Source: DATLYF01 sp035575095 (GTDB lineage Bacteria > Pseudomonadota > Gammaproteobacteria > Competibacterales > Competibacteraceae). From it: a DNA stretch of 17,320 nucleotides. Below are positions 14,242-17,320 of the stretch, one piece after another (positions within the stretch are counted from its first letter, which is position 1; every line of letters begins with the position of its first letter). The stretch lies in assembly GCA_035575095.1 (NCBI GenBank), contig DATLYF010000177.1, positions 1 through 17,320 on the forward strand. Reading direction: 5' to 3'. The notes beneath the pieces are model-generated. The model ran no database searches and was not told where the DNA came from. It saw only the letters and a program-made list of their open reading frames with translations. The position numbers and the translations under genes are program-made.

Positions 14242-15414
14242 ATGTCTTCACATCACTATGAGGTGATCATCGTCGGTGGCGCCATCATTGGCAGTGCCGT
14301 CGCCTATTTCCTGACTCGCGATCCGGCGTTCCGCGGCCGGGTGCTGGTGATCGAGAAAGACCCGAGCTACGCGAAAAGCTCCACCACCCTGTCGGCGGCC
14401 TCCATCCGCCAGCAGTTCTCCACCCCTACCAATATCCGCATCTCCCAGTTCGGCATCGAGTTCCTGCGCAGCCTCGCGGAGCGCTTCGGTCCCGGCGCTG
14501 ACATCGGCCTGCGCGAGAACGGCTATCTGCTGCTGGCCTCGCCTTCGGGCCTGCCGATCCTGGAGGGCAACCACCGCATCCAGCGCGAGCACGGGGTGGA
14601 CGTGGCCCTGCTGGACGGCCCGGCCCTGCAGGCTCGCTTCCCCTGGCTGAACGTGCAGGATCTGGCCGCCGGCTGTCTGGGTCTGTCCGGGGAGGGCTGG
14701 TTCGATGCCTACAGTCTGTTGCAGTTGCTGCGCCGCGCCGCGCGCGAGCAGGGTGCGGAATATGTGGATGGCGAGGTAGTGGCCATCGAGCGCAACGGCG
14801 AGCACATCCGCGGCGTACGTCTGGGCGACGGCCGCACCTACACCTGCGGCGAGCTGGTCAACGCCGCCGGTGCCGCCGCCGGACGGGTCGCCGCCCTGGC
14901 CGGCATTGCGCTGCCGGTAGAGCCGCGCAAGCGCTGCGTGTTCGTGTTCGCCTGCAAGGAGCGTCCGCGCTTCGACGACTGTCCGCTGGTGGTCGACCCG
15001 TCGGGGCTCTATTTCCGCCCCGAGGGCGAGTACTTCATCACCGGCCTGCCGCCGCGGCCCGACCCCGAGTGCTGGGATTTCGAGGTCGATCACGGCCTGT
15101 TCGACGAACATATCTGGCCGATCCTGGCCAATCGCGTGCCCGCCTTCGAGGCCATCAAGCTGATCAACGCCTGGGCCGGCCATTACGATTACAACACTCT
15201 GGACCAGAACGCCGTCGTCGGTCGCCACCCCGCGGTGGGCAACCTGATCTTCGCCAACGGCTTCTCCGGGCATGGCCTGCAGCAGGCCCCGGCGGTGGGG
15301 CGGGGGGTGGCCGAACTCATCGTCCACGGCGGCTACCGCAGCCTGGATCTGTCGGTGTTCGGCTACGAGCGGATCGTGGCCAACCGCCCGGTGCGGGAAT
15401 TGAACGTAATCTGA
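14242..15414 (+). CDS. FAD-dependent amine/amino-acid oxidoreductase (DAO family, FOXRED1-like)
   Basis: This 390-residue flavoprotein is of the D-amino-acid oxidase/sarcosine oxidase fold. The N-terminal FAD-binding beta-alpha-beta unit is at about 7-40, reading IIVGGAIIGSAVAYF. Its glycine pattern is GGAIIG (12-17), with Ala where GxGxxG has the second Gly. The blocks ASIRQQFS (near 53-60) and GFSGHGLQQAPAVGR (340-354) are typical of FOXRED1-like oxidases, many of which act on N-methyl or secondary amino acids. No signal peptide is present, so it is cytoplasmic or membrane-peripheral. GGAGAGAG at 14232-14239 gives a strong ribosome site for the ATG at 14242. Following the DUF1338 gene in the same direction, it could oxidise an upstream intermediate such as a pipecolate-like or D-amino acid. 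The substrate is inferred, not shown. Confidence 0.88.
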   Translation: MSSHHYEVIIVGGAIIGSAVAYFLTRDPAFRGRVLVIEKDPSYAKSSTTLSAASIRQQFSTPTNIRISQFGIEFLRSLAERFGPGADIGLRENGYLLLASPSGLPILEGNHRIQREHGVDVALLDGPALQARFPWLNVQDLAAGCLGLSGEGWFDAYSLLQLLRRAAREQGAEYVDGEVVAIERNGEHIRGVRLGDGRTYTCGELVNAAGAAAGRVAALAGIALPVEPRKRCVFVFACKERPRFDDCPLVVDPSGLYFRPEGEYFITGLPPRPDPECWDFEVDHGLFDEHIWPILANRVPAFEAIKLINAWAGHYDYNTLDQNAVVGRHPAVGNLIFANGFSGHGLQQAPAVGRGVAELIVHGGYRSLDLSVFGYERIVANRPVRELNVI

Positions 15415-15465
15415 TACACGGCAGCCCACCCGCACAGGGGAAGGGCGTTTCCGCTCACAAACGAA

Positions 15466-15494
15466 AAACCCGTCTGGCCGTGCCAGACGGGTTT
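15466..15494. terminator. Bidirectional intrinsic terminator between FAD oxidase and tRNA-fMet
   Basis: AAACCCGTCTGG at 15466-15477 pairs perfectly with 15483-15494 around a five-base loop. On the minus strand the stem ends in TTTTT then CGTTT, a good terminator for the tRNA, whose 3' end is seven bases away. On the plus strand it is followed by TTTCGTATTT, so it can also stop transcription from the FAD oxidase gene 51 bases upstream. Confidence 0.88.
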
Positions 15495-15500
15495 CGTATT

Positions 15501-15580
<80 letters not shown>

Positions 15581-15590
15581 GAGGGAGCGC

Positions 15591-15619
15591 ATTATGGCGA
15601 TGCACGATGACCGTGTCAA
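15591..15619 (-). promoter_or_regulatory. Sigma-70 promoter of tRNA-fMet
   Basis: On the minus strand, TTGACA (15614-15619, perfect -35) and CATAAT (15591-15596, five of six for -10) are separated by exactly 17 bases. A GC-rich discriminator (GCGCTCCC) follows, typical of stringently controlled stable-RNA promoters. Initiation would fall six to nine bases before the mature tRNA 5' end. It fits between the tRNA and the stop of the FlgO-family gene. Confidence 0.9.
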
Positions 15620-15639
15620 GCACGCATCGCTGCGGCGCA

Positions 15640-16224
15640 TCATTCACTGGCCACCAGGGCCTTGGTGTCGGGGCCGAGCGGCAGATTGTAGTCGTAGGAG
15701 GCCAGCACCACGCTGTCGGCGGCGCGGATCAGGCGGGCGCTGACGTACACCGAGCGGCGTCCCACGGCATAGGTGCCGGCGATGATGGCCGAGGCGTTGT
15801 GGTTCTGGGCCAGTTCCTTGACCGAGCGCGACAGCACGAACTCGCCCTCGTCGCCGCCCTGCTTGATGAAGACGTTGTTGCGCAACTTCATGTCGATGAC
15901 GGTGTAGCCCTTCTGGGCGAAGCGCGAACCGATTTGCTCCGACATGATCCGTCCCAGCGCCGAGGAATCCTCCATGGCGTTGACATTGACGAAGCTGCCG
16001 TAGAGCAGCGGAGCATAGCTGTCCTTGAGCCAGGGGGCGCGCGCCAGCAGGGCATCAGCGGCCCTGTAGTTCTCCTGCACCAGGTCGGCGTCGGTAGGGG
16101 CCACTCGGGTCGGGGCCTCGCCCTTGGGCTCGAAATAGTTCTCGCCAGCACAGCCGGCGGCGGCCAGGCCGGCGCTGAGTACCATAGCGATCAACAGGGG
16201 CTTCGGATGCGCTTTAGTTGCCAT
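15640..16224 (-). CDS. FlgO-family outer-membrane lipoprotein
   Basis: This 194-residue lipoprotein matches the FlgO family, whose Vibrio member is needed for flagellar stability and motility at the outer membrane. The signal segment ends AAAGC, with C25 as the likely lipidated residue; the position three before it is Ala, so the lipobox is imperfect. The FlgO domain covers about 48-190, with LLYGSFVNVNAMEDSSALGR, RFAQKGYTVIDMKLR and SAIIAGTYAVGRRSVYVSAR as its conserved blocks. The ATG at 16224 lies inside the end of the upstream lipoprotein gene (11-base overlap), so translation is probably coupled. No flagellar genes are in the window, and FlgO-domain proteins also occur outside flagellar loci, so a motility role is open. 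The tRNA promoter starts just past its stop. Confidence 0.85.
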   Translation of the reverse strand: MATKAHPKPLLIAMVLSAGLAAAGCAGENYFEPKGEAPTRVAPTDADLVQENYRAADALLARAPWLKDSYAPLLYGSFVNVNAMEDSSALGRIMSEQIGSRFAQKGYTVIDMKLRNNVFIKQGGDEGEFVLSRSVKELAQNHNASAIIAGTYAVGRRSVYVSARLIRAADSVVLASYDYNLPLGPDTKALVASE

Positions 16225-16768
16225 TGCCGACCACCTCGATCAGCTTGGTGCTGGGAATATAGGCTGTCAGGTACTGCTGAAAGTTGTTGTCGTTGACGTA
16301 GTAGACGTCGCTCAAGCGGGCCAGATAGCGGTTACCGCTCATCACCGAGGTGGTGACGATGACCTCGTGGTCGCCATAGGAACCGGGTCCGGCCGGCGGT
16401 GCGCCGCGATCGGCGTAAGCGACCGGCTGGATGTCGTAGCTCAGCGGCAGACCCTGGCTACGGTCCTCAGTGACGCCGAAGCCGTGCTGCAGCAGCGCGG
16501 TTACCAGCATCTCGTGGAAGGCCCGGCTGAAGGTGGAGTTGTTCCGATGCGGCTCCACGTGCAGCACCATACGTTGCTTGCTGTCGGGGCTGAGCAGTGC
16601 AGTCTGCAGGCGCGCGGCGACGTCGTTGGCCACGAAACCCCAGTGCTTGGCCGCCTGCATCTGATTCTGCGAGGTGCGCGGGAATGAGGTGGTGACCGGA
16701 ACTTCGGTGGTGCTGCAGCCGACCAGCCCGACGGCAAGGGCCAGCAACGATGGGTAGAGGGCTTTCAT
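16214..16768 (-). CDS. Putative lipoprotein co-transcribed with FlgO-family protein, function unknown
   Basis: This 184-residue secreted lipoprotein is not one I recognise. A clean lipobox LVGC with C18 follows a short hydrophobic signal (MKALYPSLLALAVG). The mature part is mixed alpha/beta without membrane helices. Blocks worth noting are AKHWGFVANDVAARLQTAL (about 41-59), MVLHVEP, HEMLVTALLQHGFGV and a tail with repeated Tyr and Asn (VYYVNDNNFQQYLTAY). The ALLQHGFGV part recalls the RFAQKGYTV helix-strand unit of the FlgO partner, so the two may be distant relatives. I start at the ATG at 16768: GGGAGA (16775-16780) lies six bases ahead, and the lipobox is well placed. An upstream ATG at 16822 would precede the signal with a polar tail. 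It overlaps the FlgO-family gene by 11 bases. Confidence 0.8.
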   Translation of the reverse strand: MKALYPSLLALAVGLVGCSTTEVPVTTSFPRTSQNQMQAAKHWGFVANDVAARLQTALLSPDSKQRMVLHVEPHRNNSTFSRAFHEMLVTALLQHGFGVTEDRSQGLPLSYDIQPVAYADRGAPPAGPGSYGDHEVIVTTSVMSGNRYLARLSDVYYVNDNNFQQYLTAYIPSTKLIEVVGNGN

Positions 16769-16831
16769 TGGGAGTCTCCCTAGGCAGGCGTCCGTACTGG
16801 ATTTTTTCTGGCTTGTTCCCAATTGTAGCCG

Positions 16832-16860
16832 TTTATATCACTGCTGCCATGGCTTTACAA
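16832..16860 (-). promoter_or_regulatory. Probable sigma-70 promoter of the lipoprotein/FlgO operon
   Basis: On the minus strand TTGTAA (16855-16860) and TATAAA (16832-16837) are separated by 17 bases, matching the -35 and -10 consensus at four and five of six positions. They lie about 65 bases upstream of the start codon at 16768, leaving a leader of about 55 bases with its ribosome site. No sigma-28 flagellar promoter was seen, which argues against simple flagellar class III control. Confidence 0.6.
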
Positions 16861-16974
16861 CGGCGGTTGCTATATCACAACAAATATTCTCTTCTATGCT
16901 ACAAATAATTCCTCTTTCCGCTGCTCCGAAACACTGGCCGCGCCAAGTCGCTGATAGTCTCGGCAAATTGCAAA

Positions 16975-16990
16975 ACACACTATGTTGTGT
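16975..16990. promoter_or_regulatory. NrdR box 1 upstream of nrdJ
   Basis: ACACACTATGTTGTGT matches the NrdR consensus acaCwAtATaTwGtgt at 14 of 16 positions. NrdR is the ATP/dATP-sensing repressor of ribonucleotide reductase genes. The box lies 152 bases ahead of the nrdJ start codon and is spaced 32 bases centre to centre from box 2, close to three helical turns, as expected for paired boxes. Confidence 0.85.
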
Positions 16991-17006
16991 CCAATAATTT
17001 GTATGG

Positions 17007-17022
17007 GCACATTCTATTGTGT
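17007..17022. promoter_or_regulatory. NrdR box 2 upstream of nrdJ
   Basis: GCACATTCTATTGTGT matches the NrdR consensus at 13 of 16 positions, with the right half (TATTGTGT) perfect. Pairing with box 1 at 32 bases centre to centre supports both assignments. A possible weak promoter, TTGTGT (17032-17037) and TAAACT (17054-17059) with a 16-base spacer, begins just downstream, so bound NrdR would sit against its -35 side. Confidence 0.8.
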
Positions 17023-17040
17023 TTTGCAAGGTTGTGTTTT

Positions 17041-17066
17041 GCCGGCTTTGAACTAAACTAGCCGGC
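17041..17066 (+). other. Small hairpin in the nrdJ leader region
   Basis: GCCGGC at 17041-17046 and again at 17061-17066 can pair (each copy is self-complementary) around a 14-base A/T-rich loop that includes TAAACT, a weak -10 candidate. It may be a promoter-overlapping dyad or part of the transcript leader. The remaining leader to 17141 is GC-rich, and I see no cobalamin riboswitch signature in it. Confidence 0.4.
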
Positions 17067-17141
17067 GAACATCCCAGGTGGCGGGGCTCCAACCGAGGAC
17101 CATGCCCTGCCATTGCCCACGGAGACGAGGTAACCATACCC

Positions 17142-17320
17142 ATGAAAATCGCCCGCCTGCCGACCGGACAGAACAGCCCGAAACCGGTGGAGATCCCTCT
17201 GCAGCCCGCGTCCCTGGACATCTGGGACAAGAAGTACCGGCTCAAGGCCAAGGACGGACAGGCGGTGGATCAGACCATCGACGATACCTACAAACGGGTC
17301 GCCCGGGCGCTGGCCGAGGT
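17142..17320 (+). CDS. nrdJ: Class II (adenosylcobalamin-dependent) ribonucleotide reductase, N-terminal part
   Basis: Only the first 59 codons are present; the gene runs off the right edge. NrdJ reduces ribonucleotides to deoxyribonucleotides with a B12 radical and works with or without oxygen. The segment SLDIWDKKYRLK (24-35) followed by DQTIDDTYKRVARALAEV (43-60) is the usual N-terminal block of gammaproteobacterial NrdJ. Catalytic cysteines lie beyond the window. The ATG at 17142 follows ACGAGG, a somewhat distant ribosome site. Two NrdR boxes upstream independently support a ribonucleotide reductase gene. A class I NrdA would normally start differently, but with so little sequence I keep a small reserve. 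Confidence 0.85.
   Translation, partial: MKIARLPTGQNSPKPVEIPLQPASLDIWDKKYRLKAKDGQAVDQTIDDTYKRVARALAE

Larger units (their letters stand above)
16968..17029. repeat. Long dyad enclosing both NrdR boxes
   Basis: TTGCAAAACACA at 16968-16979 and TGTGTTTTGCAA at 17018-17029 are perfect 12-base inverted copies flanking the 38-base centre. Each arm overlaps the outer half of one NrdR box, so symmetry extends beyond the boxes. An 11-base direct copy of part of the right arm, TTGTGTTTTGC, recurs at 17017-17027 and 17032-17042. Confidence 0.8.

Noticed and set aside
14248..15435. 395-codon open frame on the minus strand across the FAD oxidase gene
   Set aside because: Codon-mirrored shadow of a strongly supported gene; no motif or ribosome site.
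16769..16900. Sigma-28 flagellar promoter for the FlgO-family operon
   Set aside because: No TAAA-N15-GCCGATAA-like sequence; a sigma-70-like pair with 17-base spacing fits better.
17041..17141. Cobalamin riboswitch ahead of nrdJ
   Set aside because: The leader is only about 100 bases and I do not see the B12-box type conserved sequence; NrdR boxes account for regulation.

Overview
The window reads as chromosomal DNA from a GC-rich, non-enteric Gammaproteobacterium. The lptD-surA order, a four-cysteine LptD of E. coli-like size, MurU-type peptidoglycan recycling, a FlgO-family lipoprotein and a class II (B12-dependent) ribonucleotide reductase with NrdR boxes all fit that class. I cannot name a genus; a Chromatiales- or Pseudomonas-like lineage is only a guess. 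No phage, transposase, CRISPR array or rRNA was seen.

Layout. (1) 1-5193 is the cell-envelope block. surA (partial, left edge) and lptD lie on the minus strand. Divergent from them is murU, which meets a cytosolic M15/VanY-type peptidase tail to tail. A small three-helix membrane protein diverges from the peptidase. (2) 5216-6778 is a sulfatase-fold hydrolase resembling phosphonate monoester hydrolases, on the minus strand. Across an AT-rich divergent intergenic region lies (3), 7120-11246, a PotD/A/B/C-type ABC importer with a Tat-exported binding protein. A strong hairpin separates the binding-protein gene from the ATPase and two permeases, which overlap by ATGA junctions. (4) 11343-12107 is a YafK/DpaA-type YkuD lipoprotein. 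(5) 12121-15414 is a catabolic cassette: a LysR regulator divergent from a DUF1338 enzyme (2-oxoadipate dioxygenase/decarboxylase, HglS-like) followed by a FOXRED1-like FAD amine/amino-acid oxidase. (6) 15466-15619 is an initiator tRNA (minus strand) with a near-consensus promoter and a bidirectional terminator. (7) 15640-16768 is a two-gene lipoprotein operon (unrecognised lipoprotein plus FlgO family) with its own sigma-70-like promoter. (8) 16975-17320 is the nrdJ control region, with two NrdR boxes, and the 5' end of nrdJ.

How the parts may fit together. The first block combines outer-membrane assembly with muropeptide recycling. The middle of the window combines amine uptake (PotDABC-like), an amine/amino-acid oxidase and an HglS-like enzyme whose characterised homologue works in lysine/pipecolate breakdown. 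A plausible reading is a scavenging locus for a cationic amine or lysine-derived compound, but the substrate is not shown by the sequence. The most interesting targets are the LysR/DUF1338/FAD cassette with its neighbouring transporter, the PMH-like hydrolase facing that transporter, the signal-less M15 peptidase joined to murU, and the nested dyads upstream of nrdJ.
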